A DNA stretch of 64,000 bases. Origin: Gallionellales bacterium RIFCSPLOWO2_02_FULL_59_110. GTDB lineage: Bacteria; Pseudomonadota; Gammaproteobacteria; Burkholderiales; Gallionellaceae. The position numbers were made by a program, and so were the translations under genes. The DNA is taken from assembly GCA_001801215.1 (NCBI GenBank), contig MGXA01000070.1, forward strand, positions 1 through 64,000, written 5' to 3'. Numbering within the stretch: the first letter of the stretch is position 1; every line of letters begins with the position of its first letter. Shown here piece by piece: positions 35,685 through 46,029 of the stretch. The notes below the pieces were generated by a model, which saw only the letters and a list, made by a program, of their open reading frames with translations, was not told the origin of the DNA and made no database searches.

Positions 35685-35838
35685 ATGGACAATCTGGGAT
35701 AAACTGGCCTTCTGCCAGGCGGGGGGCGGCAAGAATAAACACCCCGCGAGGCGGGCAAAACGAGCCACTCGCGGCGAGTTTTGAGGAGCGGCCAAACCGC
35801 GATATTGTTCCGCTTCGCGGGATTTTTTAATCACCTGA

Positions 35839-35858
35839 ATTCCCGCATGTGCGGGAAT
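35839..35858. repeat. 20-bp palindrome of the form ATTCCC-N8-GGGAAT
   Basis: ATTCCCGCATGTGCGGGAAT, 9-bp perfect arms. Confidence 0.75.
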
Positions 35859-35902
35859 GACGGCTCATTGGATTACAGGCCAAAAAAGGCCAGGCGACGA
35901 TC

Positions 35903-36763
35903 ATGACAGATACGATTTCCATCATCCTCCCGGCCAGGAACGAAGCTGCCAGCCTGCGCACCCTGCTGCCGGAGCTGGTGGCGATCTTGCCGGGCGCGGA
36001 AATCATCGTGGTCAATGACGGCTCCGACGACGACACGCTGGCGGTCTGCGCGGAATTCCCGGTGCGGGTGCTCAGCCACCCTTACCCGAAAGGTAATGGC
36101 GCAGCGATCAAATCCGGAGCGCGCGCCGCGAACGGTGAAGTGCTGATATTCATGGATGCGGACAGCCAGCACAAGCCGCAGGACATTCCGGCATTGCTGG
36201 CAAAATTCGCCGAAGGCTATGACATGGTTGTCGGCGCGCGCCAGTCCGGTTCACATGCCGGATCGCACCGGGCGGTGGCGAACGACGTTTTCAGCCGCCT
36301 CGCCACTTGGATGACAGGGCGGCAAGTGGAAGACCTTACCTCCGGTTTTCGTGTGGTAAAGGCCGACAAGTTTCGCAAGTTTCTCTATCTGTTGCCCAAC
36401 GGTTTTTCCTACCCGACCACCATCACCATGAGCTTCTTCCGTGCCGGGCTGAGTGTGGCTTACCTGCCGATCCATACTCCCCGGCGTACCACCGGGAGGA
36501 GCCATATCAGCCCGTTTCGCGATGGCGTGCGTTTCCTGCTGATCATCTTCAAGATTGGAACGCTTTATTCGCCGCTGAAACTATTCTTCCCGATCAGCAT
36601 GGCTTTTTTCTTTTCCGGCCTGGGCTATTATCTGTTTACTTTCGTTGTATATAATCGCTTCACCAACATGAGTGCATTATTGTTGACCACATCCATGCTG
36701 GTTTTCCTGATTGGGTTGATTTCCGAGCAGATCACCATGCTGATCTATAAAGACAGTGACTAG
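35903..36763 (+). CDS. Glycosyltransferase family 2 (DPM1/polyprenyl-phosphate type) with C-terminal TMs
   Basis: ISIILPARNEAASLRTLLPEL, VVNDGSDDDT, GEVLIFMDADSQHKPQDIPALL. Confidence 0.92.
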   Translation: MTDTISIILPARNEAASLRTLLPELVAILPGAEIIVVNDGSDDDTLAVCAEFPVRVLSHPYPKGNGAAIKSGARAANGEVLIFMDADSQHKPQDIPALLAKFAEGYDMVVGARQSGSHAGSHRAVANDVFSRLATWMTGRQVEDLTSGFRVVKADKFRKFLYLLPNGFSYPTTITMSFFRAGLSVAYLPIHTPRRTTGRSHISPFRDGVRFLLIIFKIGTLYSPLKLFFPISMAFFFSGLGYYLFTFVVYNRFTNMSALLLTTSMLVFLIGLISEQITMLIYKDSD

Positions 36764-37970
36764 CGATAAAGACGGCCCGCAACGCAAAAAGCTGCTGGTG
36801 CTGACCTCGACTTTTCCGCGCTGGCCGGGCGACCATGAGCCGCCGTTCGTTTTCGAGTTGTGCCGGCGGCTTGGTGAGGATTTCGAAGTTTGGGTGCTGG
36901 CCCCGCATGCCCCGGATACGAAAACCCATGAAACCATGAGCGGGGTGACGGTAGTGCGTTTCTGTTATTTTTTCGAATGGGGGGAGACACTTGCCTATCG
37001 TGGAGGAATCCTGGCTAACTTGCGCGGCAACCGCCTGCGTTACCTGCTTGTGCCGCTGTTCCTCGTTTGCCAGTTGCTTGCCGTGCTGCGGCTGTTGGCC
37101 CGGGAGAAGTTCGACATCGTGCATGCTCACTGGCTGATCCCGCAAGGGCTGGTTGCAGTCGCAGCCCGGCTGATTTCGGGCCGGGTTCCGGCCCTGCTTT
37201 GCACTGCCCACGGCAGCGATCTGCTTGGTTTGCGGGGGGCGCTGTTTTCTGCGCTCAAACGCCTGGTGATGCACCGGTCAGATGCGGTGACCGTCGTAAG
37301 CCTCGCCATGAAGGAACGCGCCGCATCTCTCGATATCAAGCCCGACAAGATTACGGTAATCCCGATGGGGGTGGATACGGCAAACGATTTTGTTCCGGGC
37401 GGGCAGGCATCGCGCCGCAATCACGAATTGCTGTTTGTCGGCAGGCTGGTTTCATCCAAGGCAGTGGATATCCTGATCGGGGCGATGCCGGCGATTCTGG
37501 CGGAATACCCGGAGGCTACCCTGACCATTGCCGGAGACGGCCCGGAGAAAGGCTGGCTGGAGACCTTGGCGCAGACACTGGGGGTCGCCGGGCGGGTGAG
37601 CTTTCTCGGCGCCGTTGCCAATCCGGCGTTGCCGGAACTTTACCGGCGCGCCGCAATCTTTGTTTCTGCCTCGCAAGAGGAAGGTTTCGGCCTGACGCTG
37701 GTGGAGGCGCTGGCATGCGGCTGCGCGGTGATCGCTGCGGATTTGCCTGCTATCCGGGATGTCATTATTCACCAGGACACGGGTTTGCTGGTAGCTCAAC
37801 AAGATCCGGAAGCCTTCGCCGGGGCAGTCGTGAAGTTGCTGGCGGAACCGGATGTGCGCAGACAACTGGCGGTTAATGGCAGAAACCACGTAGCAAGGAA
37901 CTTCGACTGGGCCGAAATTTCTTCCCGATATGCAGCAGCATTTGAAAGATTGATCCTGGAGCGCGCATGA
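36756..37970 (+). CDS. Glycosyltransferase family 4
   Basis: LVLTSTFPRWPGDHEPPFVFEL; PMGVDTANDF, LLFVGRLVSSKAVDILI, ASQEEGFGLTLVEALACGCAVIA. Confidence 0.94.
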   Translation: MTSDKDGPQRKKLLVLTSTFPRWPGDHEPPFVFELCRRLGEDFEVWVLAPHAPDTKTHETMSGVTVVRFCYFFEWGETLAYRGGILANLRGNRLRYLLVPLFLVCQLLAVLRLLAREKFDIVHAHWLIPQGLVAVAARLISGRVPALLCTAHGSDLLGLRGALFSALKRLVMHRSDAVTVVSLAMKERAASLDIKPDKITVIPMGVDTANDFVPGGQASRRNHELLFVGRLVSSKAVDILIGAMPAILAEYPEATLTIAGDGPEKGWLETLAQTLGVAGRVSFLGAVANPALPELYRRAAIFVSASQEEGFGLTLVEALACGCAVIAADLPAIRDVIIHQDTGLLVAQQDPEAFAGAVVKLLAEPDVRRQLAVNGRNHVARNFDWAEISSRYAAAFERLILERA

Positions 37971-38087
37971 CAAATTGTGCCATTGCCCGCCATATTTGCG
38001 AATCGCGGGGCATCGATCTATCGATTACCCATTTCCTCGCAGACAGTGGAGGGTGTTGTTAAGAATGTCCCCTGATATCGCAAGCTT

Positions 38088-39971
38088 ATGGACATGCCGA
38101 TGACTGCGGGCGGGCAGGTTTCCGTGTCGCTGACTTTTCTCTTGCTGTCCCTGTGGATGCACCACAGGAGCGTGCGCAGGTTGGCGAATTCAGTTGCCAT
38201 GCTGCTTGCTTCCCTGTTGTCGCTGATGCTGTATGCGATTTACTTCGTGTCTGATTATTTCACGGCGGACGGCATCAACGATGCCGTTATTTACCATTTG
38301 AAGTACGGGCTGTCCGGAGCGGGTTTTGCGGAATATGCCGGAATCGCCGTTTCCGTTACGGTCGGGATGGTACTGTTACTCGCCCTCCTGGTTTATGCCG
38401 AATCGAGGAGGTATTCGCCGCACACATCTGGCGCATCCGGGAAATTGCGGCACGGCAGCGCTGCGGCGCTGGTATGCGCCGCGCTGTCCCTGACGGTCAA
38501 CCCTGCAACCGCCGATGTTTACGAACTGGTTTTCGTGGCTTCCCGGCGCACGATGGGAGCGTCCGTGACCAATTTCCATAGCGATCCGGCGCTAAATGCC
38601 GAATTCGACGGCTATTACGATCACCCCCGGTTGACACGGATCGATGGAGGGCACCCGAACCTTGTGTTTATTTACGCGGAAAGCCTGGAGCGCACCTATT
38701 TCGACGAAAAAACATTTCCCGGGCTGACTGCCAGATTGCAGGAGCTGGAAGCCCAGGCGACATCCTTCACCAATATCGCACAAGTGTCAGGCACAAGTTG
38801 GACGATCGCGGGGATGGTCGCAAGCCAATGCGGCATTCCGCTGTTCACGCCGTCCCACGGCAATTCCATGTCGGGTATGAACAAATTTTTACCGGGTGCA
38901 TTCTGTCTGAGCGACCTGCTGAAAAACGAAGGCTATCATTTGGCGTATCTCGGAGGCGCCAAGACGAAATTTGCAGGGAAAGGCACCTTCTATGAAACAC
39001 ACCAGTACGATGAGGTTGCAGGGAGCGGCGAGCTTCTTCCCCTGCTCCAGGATCCGGCATACGCCAATGCATGGGGGCTTTATGATGATTCCCTGCTCGA
39101 TCTTGCCTATGAAAAATATCTGAGGCTGGCGCAAGCGCAACAGAAATTCGGATTGTTCCTGCTGACGATGGATACACATCATCCCAACGGGCACGGCTCC
39201 GGAAAATGTAAAGAAATGCCCTATCGAGACGGAGAGAATTCCATCCTGAACGCGGTATTTTGCGCGGATTACTTGCTGGCTGAGTTTGTCGACCGCATCA
39301 GGAATTCCCCATTCGGCAAAAATACAGTCATCATATTGGCCTCGGATCACTTGGCCATGAGAAATTCGGCGTACGATTTGCTGGAGGGACAACCCAGAAG
39401 AAACCTGTTCATGATATTAAGCCCCGATAACGGTCAGGGGCGGAAGGTGCATACGCCGGGGTCGACGCTGGACATCGGGCCTAGTTTTATGCCCTTCATG
39501 GGATACAAGGCGCAACTCGGCTTGGGCAGCGACTTGTTGAATATGGATCGCCAGGCCGAGGCGCGAGCCAATCATATCCGCGAGAGGTTATCCGCCTGGG
39601 GTGAGCCTGTCTCGCGCTTTTGGGGATTCCCGGCGATCAATGAATCTGTTGAAGTGGACGTGGAGAAATCCGTGGTCAGGATTGATGGTCAGCCCATTTC
39701 TTTCCCTTGTTTCATCGAGATCGATGGCCTGATGCAAACCGTAATAAAATTTCCCGGTTTTACCCCATCGATGGATTTAGTGCGGCAGAATTCCCGTGAC
39801 AAGGGTTTTTTATTGCTGACAGAATGCATGGCCAGGAGCCCCCACTTGCCACAGGACAAGAGATGCCTCTTTGCGGGGCAAGGAAACCAGTTTCATAGCC
39901 AACTGGTTCTGCATGGCAATATGCGGTTTTCAGCGGATGATGTGCGCCGCATGACAGGAGTGCCGCAGTGA
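38088..39971 (+). CDS. Sulfatase-domain LTA synthase-like / phosphoglycerol transferase
   Basis: NLVFIYAESLERTYFDEKTFPGLTARLQELE; SGTSWTIAGMVASQCGIPLF; TVIILASDHLAMRN; N-terminal TMs. Confidence 0.85.
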   Translation: MDMPMTAGGQVSVSLTFLLLSLWMHHRSVRRLANSVAMLLASLLSLMLYAIYFVSDYFTADGINDAVIYHLKYGLSGAGFAEYAGIAVSVTVGMVLLLALLVYAESRRYSPHTSGASGKLRHGSAAALVCAALSLTVNPATADVYELVFVASRRTMGASVTNFHSDPALNAEFDGYYDHPRLTRIDGGHPNLVFIYAESLERTYFDEKTFPGLTARLQELEAQATSFTNIAQVSGTSWTIAGMVASQCGIPLFTPSHGNSMSGMNKFLPGAFCLSDLLKNEGYHLAYLGGAKTKFAGKGTFYETHQYDEVAGSGELLPLLQDPAYANAWGLYDDSLLDLAYEKYLRLAQAQQKFGLFLLTMDTHHPNGHGSGKCKEMPYRDGENSILNAVFCADYLLAEFVDRIRNSPFGKNTVIILASDHLAMRNSAYDLLEGQPRRNLFMILSPDNGQGRKVHTPGSTLDIGPSFMPFMGYKAQLGLGSDLLNMDRQAEARANHIRERLSAWGEPVSRFWGFPAINESVEVDVEKSVVRIDGQPISFPCFIEIDGLMQTVIKFPGFTPSMDLVRQNSRDKGFLLLTECMARSPHLPQDKRCLFAGQGNQFHSQLVLHGNMRFSADDVRRMTGVPQ

Positions 39972-40846
39972 AGGATTGGCCAATTTTCCAACGGGCGCTC
40001 CGAGTAATATGGGCTGCTTTCTCAATGGCGTTCGACCGTAACAAGATGTTATTGGCAGTAGCGGGGGTGATGATGCTGTTGTTGAATGTCGAGGTTGCCA
40101 TGGCAGAAGTTCGCTACCACCATAACATCGACAATAAAAAATGCTGTCTGATCATCGCCCACGCCGGAGGGGGGATCGAGGGTAATTCCTACACAAACAG
40201 CGAAGAAGCCATGCTTGCCAACCTGAAGGAGGGGGTGCAAGTATTCGAACTGGATTTTGCAAAAACAAGAGATGGCGAATGGGTGAGCACACATGACTGG
40301 AAGCTATGGAAAAACCAGACCCAATTCAAGGGCGAAATACCGCCTACGTTTGCCGAGTTTTCCGCACACAGGCTTGCAGTTCAAGGTCAGAGAATAGTCA
40401 ACCGCTCCTATGAGGCCATCGCAATGCCGTTTCTCGAAAGTGTGATGGCTCGCAACAAAAACATGATCTTGATTACCGACACCAAATACAAACTCAAGGA
40501 ACTGGCCAATACACTAAAAAACAGCAAAATTTTCCAGAATATCTATCCGCAGGCATATTCGCCAGAGGACGTGGAAATGCTGGCAGGATTGGGATACAAG
40601 AATATCATTCTCACGATCTATCATATGGATATCACAAGCCCAGACCGTTTAATCAAGCGGATCGAACCAGTCGCAACAAAACTTCATGCGTTGACAGTCC
40701 CCATGGATTTTTTCGCGGGAAATTACCAGGCGCTGACAAAAATGGGTATGCCGATATATGTACACGGTCCGCCAGCCAACATCAACTCAAGAGAACTGCA
40801 CGCCCGTTTCAAGCGGCTCGGTGCCTCGGGCTTCTATGTGGATTGA
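39968..40846 (+). CDS. Exported glycerophosphodiester phosphodiesterase-like (GDPD/PI-PLC-like) protein
   Basis: IIAHAGGGIEGNSYTNSEEAMLANLKEGVQVFELDFAKTRDGEWVSTHDW; overlaps the upstream gene. Confidence 0.8.
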   Translation: MKDWPIFQRALRVIWAAFSMAFDRNKMLLAVAGVMMLLLNVEVAMAEVRYHHNIDNKKCCLIIAHAGGGIEGNSYTNSEEAMLANLKEGVQVFELDFAKTRDGEWVSTHDWKLWKNQTQFKGEIPPTFAEFSAHRLAVQGQRIVNRSYEAIAMPFLESVMARNKNMILITDTKYKLKELANTLKNSKIFQNIYPQAYSPEDVEMLAGLGYKNIILTIYHMDITSPDRLIKRIEPVATKLHALTVPMDFFAGNYQALTKMGMPIYVHGPPANINSRELHARFKRLGASGFYVD

Positions 40847-40943
40847 GCGGGTGCGGTACCGATGACGATAATGGAGGAAGCAGCAGTTGATACATTATTT
40901 AAGGGCGAATCTCCGCACTATGCGTATTCGTGAATAAAGCGAA

Positions 40944-41972
40944 ATGACAGGTCGAGCCGAATATCCGCTTATCTCGGTTTGCATTGCCAACTTCAATGGT
41001 ATGGACATCATTGACGATTGCCTGCGCTCTGTGCAAAACCAGATTGATACGCAGCCGTTTGAAATCATTGTCCACGACGATGCTTCCACCGATGGATCGG
41101 CAGAATATATCCGCATCCATTACCCGGATGTCGTACTTTTGCAGAGTCTGGAGAATGCCGGATTCTGTGTTAGCAATAATCGCATGGTGGCACAAGCGCG
41201 CGGCAAATACATCCTGCTGCTCAACAACGATGCCACACTATTTCCTGATGCCCTGCTGACACTTCATGCATATGCCGAAACACAGTCCAGTGGCTGCATA
41301 TTGAGCCTGCCACAGTATGATGCCGCAACAGGGAACTTGATCGACATCGGTAGCCTGAGCGATCCTTTTTTGAACCCAATACCGAACATGGATGCCAAAA
41401 GGGGCGATGTCGCCATGGTGTCGGGTGCATGCCTGTGGATTACCAAAGTTTTGTGGGAAAAACTGGGTGGCTTCCCGGAATGGTTCCATACGCTGGCCGA
41501 AGATGCGTACCTTTGTTTCCGCGCCAGAGTGGAAGGATATTCCGTGCAGGCGTTAGGCAGTTCCGGCTTCCGGCATTGGGTGGGGAAAAGTCTGGGCGGC
41601 GGCAAGGTGACCGCGCAAAACCGGCTGGCGACATCGCACAAACGCCGCGCACTTACCGAGCGCAACAAGAGCTTCGTGATGGCACTTACTTACCCAGCTC
41701 CGCTGTTTCAACTGGTTTTTCCCTTGCACCTTGTACTGCTTCTGGCGGAGGGCTTGATACTCGCCTTGATCAAAAGAGAATGGCGGGTGTTTCGGGAAAT
41801 CTATTTGGCATGCTTCATGGCGTTGTGGCTGGAGCGCGGGAGAATCTTGCGTTTGAGGCGGGAAATACAATCCAGAAAGAAAATTGGCCCGAGGCTATTT
41901 ATGTCCGTGCTCAAGCTGCCACCCCACAAGTTGAGGATGTTGTTGCGGCATGGGGTGCCGCAGTTGGAATGA
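40944..41972 (+). CDS. Glycosyltransferase family 2 (rhamnosyltransferase-like)
   Basis: PLISVCIANFNGMDIIDDCLRSV, VHDDASTDGSAEYI, KYILLLNNDATLFPDAL. Confidence 0.93.
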   Translation: MTGRAEYPLISVCIANFNGMDIIDDCLRSVQNQIDTQPFEIIVHDDASTDGSAEYIRIHYPDVVLLQSLENAGFCVSNNRMVAQARGKYILLLNNDATLFPDALLTLHAYAETQSSGCILSLPQYDAATGNLIDIGSLSDPFLNPIPNMDAKRGDVAMVSGACLWITKVLWEKLGGFPEWFHTLAEDAYLCFRARVEGYSVQALGSSGFRHWVGKSLGGGKVTAQNRLATSHKRRALTERNKSFVMALTYPAPLFQLVFPLHLVLLLAEGLILALIKREWRVFREIYLACFMALWLERGRILRLRREIQSRKKIGPRLFMSVLKLPPHKLRMLLRHGVPQLE

Positions 41973-42067
41973 CTCGGGTTTTCGTTCATGATACGTGCTT
42001 TACGGATTGGATTTGCGTGTGCAGCAAAATGAAACTGACTGAATTATCAGGCGAGAGGTAGCCATTC

Positions 42068-42973
42068 ATGCTGCGAAAAATCAAGGAGGCTATCAGGATC
42101 GTCCGCCATAGCAGGACAAATGCCTTTGGCGTCGACATTCACAAGGCTTTTGTGGATGGACATTTTTACTCGCCTATCGTGAACAGGGCGGAGCTGCGCC
42201 GGGATGAGGCCAGAATCTGGCCTGAGGATGCTGATGTTCTCGGAATCGACTTCAATGAGACTGAGCAGCGGCGTTGGTTGAGCGATGTATTGCCGCGACA
42301 TTTGCCATTTTATGACTACCCGGATGAGCCGGGCACAGATACGGATGAGCATGCGTTTTATTCGAGAAATCCGGCATTCAGCTGGCTGGATTCCAGAATG
42401 TTGTTCACAGTGCTACGCGAACAACGCCCACAACGGATGATTGAAATTGGCTCAGGGTTTTCGTCGCTGCTTGCGGCAGATGTTAATTGCCGCTTTCTTG
42501 ATGGCAAGCTTGATTTAAGCTGCATTGAGCCGTATCCCCGCGATTTTCTCCGTCGAGGGGTGCCGGGTATTTCGAGATTGATTGAGCATCGTGCTCAGGA
42601 CGTGCCACTCGAGATGTTCTCGACGCTCGAAGCCGGTGATATTCTGTTTATAGATTCGTCGCATGTTTCAAAAACGGGCAGCGATGTCAATCATATCTGT
42701 TTCAGGATTTTTCCCCGGCTCAAAGAAGGTGTTTTGATTCATATTCACGATATCTTTCTGCCGAACGACTATCCGAAGAATTGGGTGCATGATATTGGCC
42801 TTAACTGGAATGAGCAATATCTTGTTCAGGCCATGCTAATGTACTCTCGCGGCTTTGAGGTAATATTTGGTTGCGCTTACGCACTGGCGCGATTCCCAGA
42901 TCTCGTCAAACAGGCTTTGGGAGGGGAACTGTATGGCGGCGGCAGCCTTTGGTTGCGCAAATTGCCTTTGTGA
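42068..42973 (+). CDS. Class I SAM-dependent methyltransferase (polysaccharide-associated)
   Basis: RMIEIGSGFSSLLAADVN, GDILFIDSSHVSKTGSDVNHICFRIFPRLKEGVLIHIHDIF. Confidence 0.8.
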   Translation: MLRKIKEAIRIVRHSRTNAFGVDIHKAFVDGHFYSPIVNRAELRRDEARIWPEDADVLGIDFNETEQRRWLSDVLPRHLPFYDYPDEPGTDTDEHAFYSRNPAFSWLDSRMLFTVLREQRPQRMIEIGSGFSSLLAADVNCRFLDGKLDLSCIEPYPRDFLRRGVPGISRLIEHRAQDVPLEMFSTLEAGDILFIDSSHVSKTGSDVNHICFRIFPRLKEGVLIHIHDIFLPNDYPKNWVHDIGLNWNEQYLVQAMLMYSRGFEVIFGCAYALARFPDLVKQALGGELYGGGSLWLRKLPL

Positions 42974-42992
42974 TCGCGAAGATCAGGACGCC

Positions 42993-45056
42993 ATGAACAT
43001 GCTTAGACTCGTCAAACGCATCTGGCAATCATTGCCGTTGTCGGATCATAACCGCTGGAGAATCACCGCACTTCTGCTTGAACCGATTCTGCCCTTCATT
43101 CAGGGCGGGATAGTTTATAACGCATATTTGCGTGAGAAAGAGTGGCAGCAGAAGCGCATTCGCCCATTTTACGGTGACCCGTTTCCGCTGCTTCCGCAGC
43201 AGGCCAAGCCGGACATCATTTTCTGGAGTGTGATCGACTGGCACCTGCGCATTCAGCGGCCCCAGCACCTGGCGCGCGGCCTTGCCGCTCGCGGGTATCG
43301 GGTTTTCTATATCTCCACCACTTTTGCCAAGAACACGAGACGCGCAGGGTTTGAGCTGGAGCAACTTGACAGCGAAGGGAGGTTGTTCAGTACCCGGTTT
43401 TACATGAAGGGAAGCCCCCGCATCTACTTTGCCCCGTCGCGAAGCGATGATGCGGCTCGCCTCAAGGCCAACACCGCCGCCCTATTGGAATGGACGGGCA
43501 GCCGGGACATCATTTCCGTTATTCAGCACCCGTACTGGTACTCAACGGCAATGGTATTGCCTGACAGCCATTTTATCTATGACTGTCTGGATCACCACGC
43601 GGGGTTCGGCACTTCCGGCGAGGATATTGCGGCACTCGAGATTGCCATGCTCAAGAATGCCGATGCGGTTGTGTCAACTTCGCAATGGCTGCATGATCTG
43701 GCCGTTGCGCACAATCAGAACGCTAGCCTTATCCGCAACGCGGCGGAGTATGATTATTTTTGTGTTCCTCCCGCCTCGGTTTTCCGCGATTCCGGTGGGA
43801 GGCGTGTGCTCGGCTATTATGGAGTTATCGCGGAGTGGATGGATGTGGATCTGCTTGCGGCGGTAGCCGGATCGTTTCCGGATTGCCTTTTGCTGCTCGT
43901 GGGTGCGGTCGAATGCGGCGCCAGGCAGCGACTAGCCGGTTTTACCAACGTTCTATTCACCGGTGAGGTTAAGTACGCCGAGCTTACGCATTACCTGTAT
44001 GGCATGGACGTGTGCCTTCTGCCTTTCCGCGTGACACCGCTTACCCTGGCCACTAATCCGGTGAAAATTTACGAGTATCTCTCGGCCGGGAAGCCTGTCG
44101 TGGCGATTGATCTGCCAGAAATGGCGCAATTTGAAGGGCTTGTTGCCACAGCTAACGGGTACGACGAGTTTCTTGCCAACGTAGGCGAAGCCCTTGCGAT
44201 CCCCGCCGGAGCCGGTGCCGACGCACGACGACGCTTCGCTATGCAGCACACATGGCATCACAGGGTGGACGATTTCATTGAGGTCATAGACAGGTTGCCG
44301 AAGCCGCTTGCGAGTATCGTCGTTCTGACCTACAACAATCTCGAGCTTACTCTTGCCTGCCTAGACAGTATAGAGAGATTCACCGAGCAGGGGCGTTACG
44401 AAGTGATTGTCGTGGATAATGCGTCTGACGATGGAACGCGGGCTTTCCTGCCACAATGGGCTGGCACAAGAGCTGATAGGAAAATCGTACTCAACAATGA
44501 AAATCGCGGCTTCGCCGCAGGTAACAACCAGGGGCTTGCCCTCGCGCGCGGCGAGTATCTTGTAATGCTTAATAACGACACGGAAGTCACACAGGGTTGG
44601 CTGCCCACCCTGATGAGCCATCTGCGGCACGATTCATTGCTCGGCATGGTTGGCCCAGTGACCGATAATATCGGCAATGAGGCACGTGTCAGGCTGAGCT
44701 TTCGCAACAACGACGAGATGCTCAGCAAGGCTCGCACCTATACCCTTGCACACATGGGAGAAATTATTCCAATACGCACTCTTGCATTTTTCTGTGTCAT
44801 GATGCCACGTCAGGTTTATGAAAAAGTTGGGCCTGTTGACGAGTCTTACGGCCAGGGTTTTTTTGAGGATGATGACTACTGCAGGCGAGTTGAGCAGGCT
44901 GGATGGAGAATTGCCTGCGCCGAGGATGTTTTTGTCCATCATCACCTTTCTGCTTCCTTTGGCAAACTGGGCAAGGGAAGACAGGAGTTGATGGAACGAA
45001 ACCGCAAGGTTTATGAGGCCAAGTGGGGGCCATGGATTCCTCACAAGTACCGGTGA
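42993..45056 (+). CDS. Bifunctional glycosyltransferase: N-terminal GT1/GT4-like plus C-terminal GT2
   Basis: N-terminal 'VIDWHLRIQRPQHLARGLAARGYRVFYIS', 'VKIYEYLSAGKPVVAIDLPE'; C-terminal 'ASIVVLTYNNLELTLACLDSI', 'VVDNASDDGTRAFL', 'GEYLVMLNNDTEVTQGWL'. Confidence 0.9.
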   Translation: MNMLRLVKRIWQSLPLSDHNRWRITALLLEPILPFIQGGIVYNAYLREKEWQQKRIRPFYGDPFPLLPQQAKPDIIFWSVIDWHLRIQRPQHLARGLAARGYRVFYISTTFAKNTRRAGFELEQLDSEGRLFSTRFYMKGSPRIYFAPSRSDDAARLKANTAALLEWTGSRDIISVIQHPYWYSTAMVLPDSHFIYDCLDHHAGFGTSGEDIAALEIAMLKNADAVVSTSQWLHDLAVAHNQNASLIRNAAEYDYFCVPPASVFRDSGGRRVLGYYGVIAEWMDVDLLAAVAGSFPDCLLLLVGAVECGARQRLAGFTNVLFTGEVKYAELTHYLYGMDVCLLPFRVTPLTLATNPVKIYEYLSAGKPVVAIDLPEMAQFEGLVATANGYDEFLANVGEALAIPAGAGADARRRFAMQHTWHHRVDDFIEVIDRLPKPLASIVVLTYNNLELTLACLDSIERFTEQGRYEVIVVDNASDDGTRAFLPQWAGTRADRKIVLNNENRGFAAGNNQGLALARGEYLVMLNNDTEVTQGWLPTLMSHLRHDSLLGMVGPVTDNIGNEARVRLSFRNNDEMLSKARTYTLAHMGEIIPIRTLAFFCVMMPRQVYEKVGPVDESYGQGFFEDDDYCRRVEQAGWRIACAEDVFVHHHLSASFGKLGKGRQELMERNRKVYEAKWGPWIPHKYR

Positions 45057-45062
45057 GCGGCA

Positions 45063-45923
45063 ATGGCGGAATTTACGAGAAAGCTGATTTTGGTGGCCAG
45101 GGAATTTTACAACCTGGTAGCAGCACGGCTTGATGAATTGTCCGGGCCGGGCGATGGCGAGATAATGTTCCGCTGCAATGTGTGCGGGCGTATGTCCGTG
45201 GTAGGGGAGGCAAAACTTACGCGCGAGGAGGCAACCTGCCGGTGCGGATCGTCGGTAAGGTTGCGCTCCATTGTCCATGTTCTTACGCTCGAATTGTTTG
45301 GCAAAAGCCTTGCCATTCCCGATATTCCCGTTTGCCATGGCTTGGTGGGTATCGATATGAGCGGTGCGGCAAATTACGCAGAGCGGTTGGTAGGGCGGAT
45401 TGGCTATGTCAATACATTTCTGCACAAGGAACCTTGCCTTGACATTGTTTCACCAGGAAAAGAATGGTTGTCGCGCTGCGACTTTGTAATTTCGTCGGAT
45501 GTCTTCGAGCATGTCGCGCCACCGGTTTCCCGCGCTTTCGACAATACCTTTCGCTTGCTCAAACCCGGCGGCATATTCGTGTTTACTGTCCCGTACACAA
45601 AGGGTGGAGCGACGGTGGAGCACTTTCCAGAGCTTAGCGATTATCGCATCGAGCGGCGCGATGGTAAACGAATTCTGGTCAATCGCTTATTCGACGGACG
45701 AATTCAGGAGTTCGACGATCTTGTATTTCACGGCGGGGAAGGTGAAACATTGGAGATGCGTGTTTTCTCGGAATCTGGAGTGCTGGGCGAGTTGGCGCGT
45801 GCTGGTTTTTCCGATATTCGCATCCATGCGGAGCCATGCGTGAGGTTTGGGATCGTATGGGAACACCCATGGTCATTACCCATTACAGCGAAGCGTCCAG
45901 CTGCATCAAGCTTCGAGCCGTAG
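45063..45923 (+). CDS. SAM-dependent methyltransferase with N-terminal Cys-rich segment
   Basis: FRCNVCGRMSVVGEAKLTREEATCRCGSS; SRCDFVISSDVFEHVAPPVSRAFDNTFRLLKPGGIFVFTVPY. Confidence 0.85.
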   Translation: MAEFTRKLILVAREFYNLVAARLDELSGPGDGEIMFRCNVCGRMSVVGEAKLTREEATCRCGSSVRLRSIVHVLTLELFGKSLAIPDIPVCHGLVGIDMSGAANYAERLVGRIGYVNTFLHKEPCLDIVSPGKEWLSRCDFVISSDVFEHVAPPVSRAFDNTFRLLKPGGIFVFTVPYTKGGATVEHFPELSDYRIERRDGKRILVNRLFDGRIQEFDDLVFHGGEGETLEMRVFSESGVLGELARAGFSDIRIHAEPCVRFGIVWEHPWSLPITAKRPAASSFEP

Positions 45924-46029
45924 GCTCCTAAAATATGTTTGATATTGAATCGATCATGCAACATCTGATGCCGTACTATCGGTACGCGTAAGCTTGGCAT
46001 TTCGTAAAGTGCGGACACAGCTTGGAATC

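Noticed and set aside
35700-35834. Possible extra palindromic element or terminator (CCGCTTCGCGGGATTTTTT and surrounding)
   Set aside because: Stem is only 4-5 bp and the boundaries are unclear
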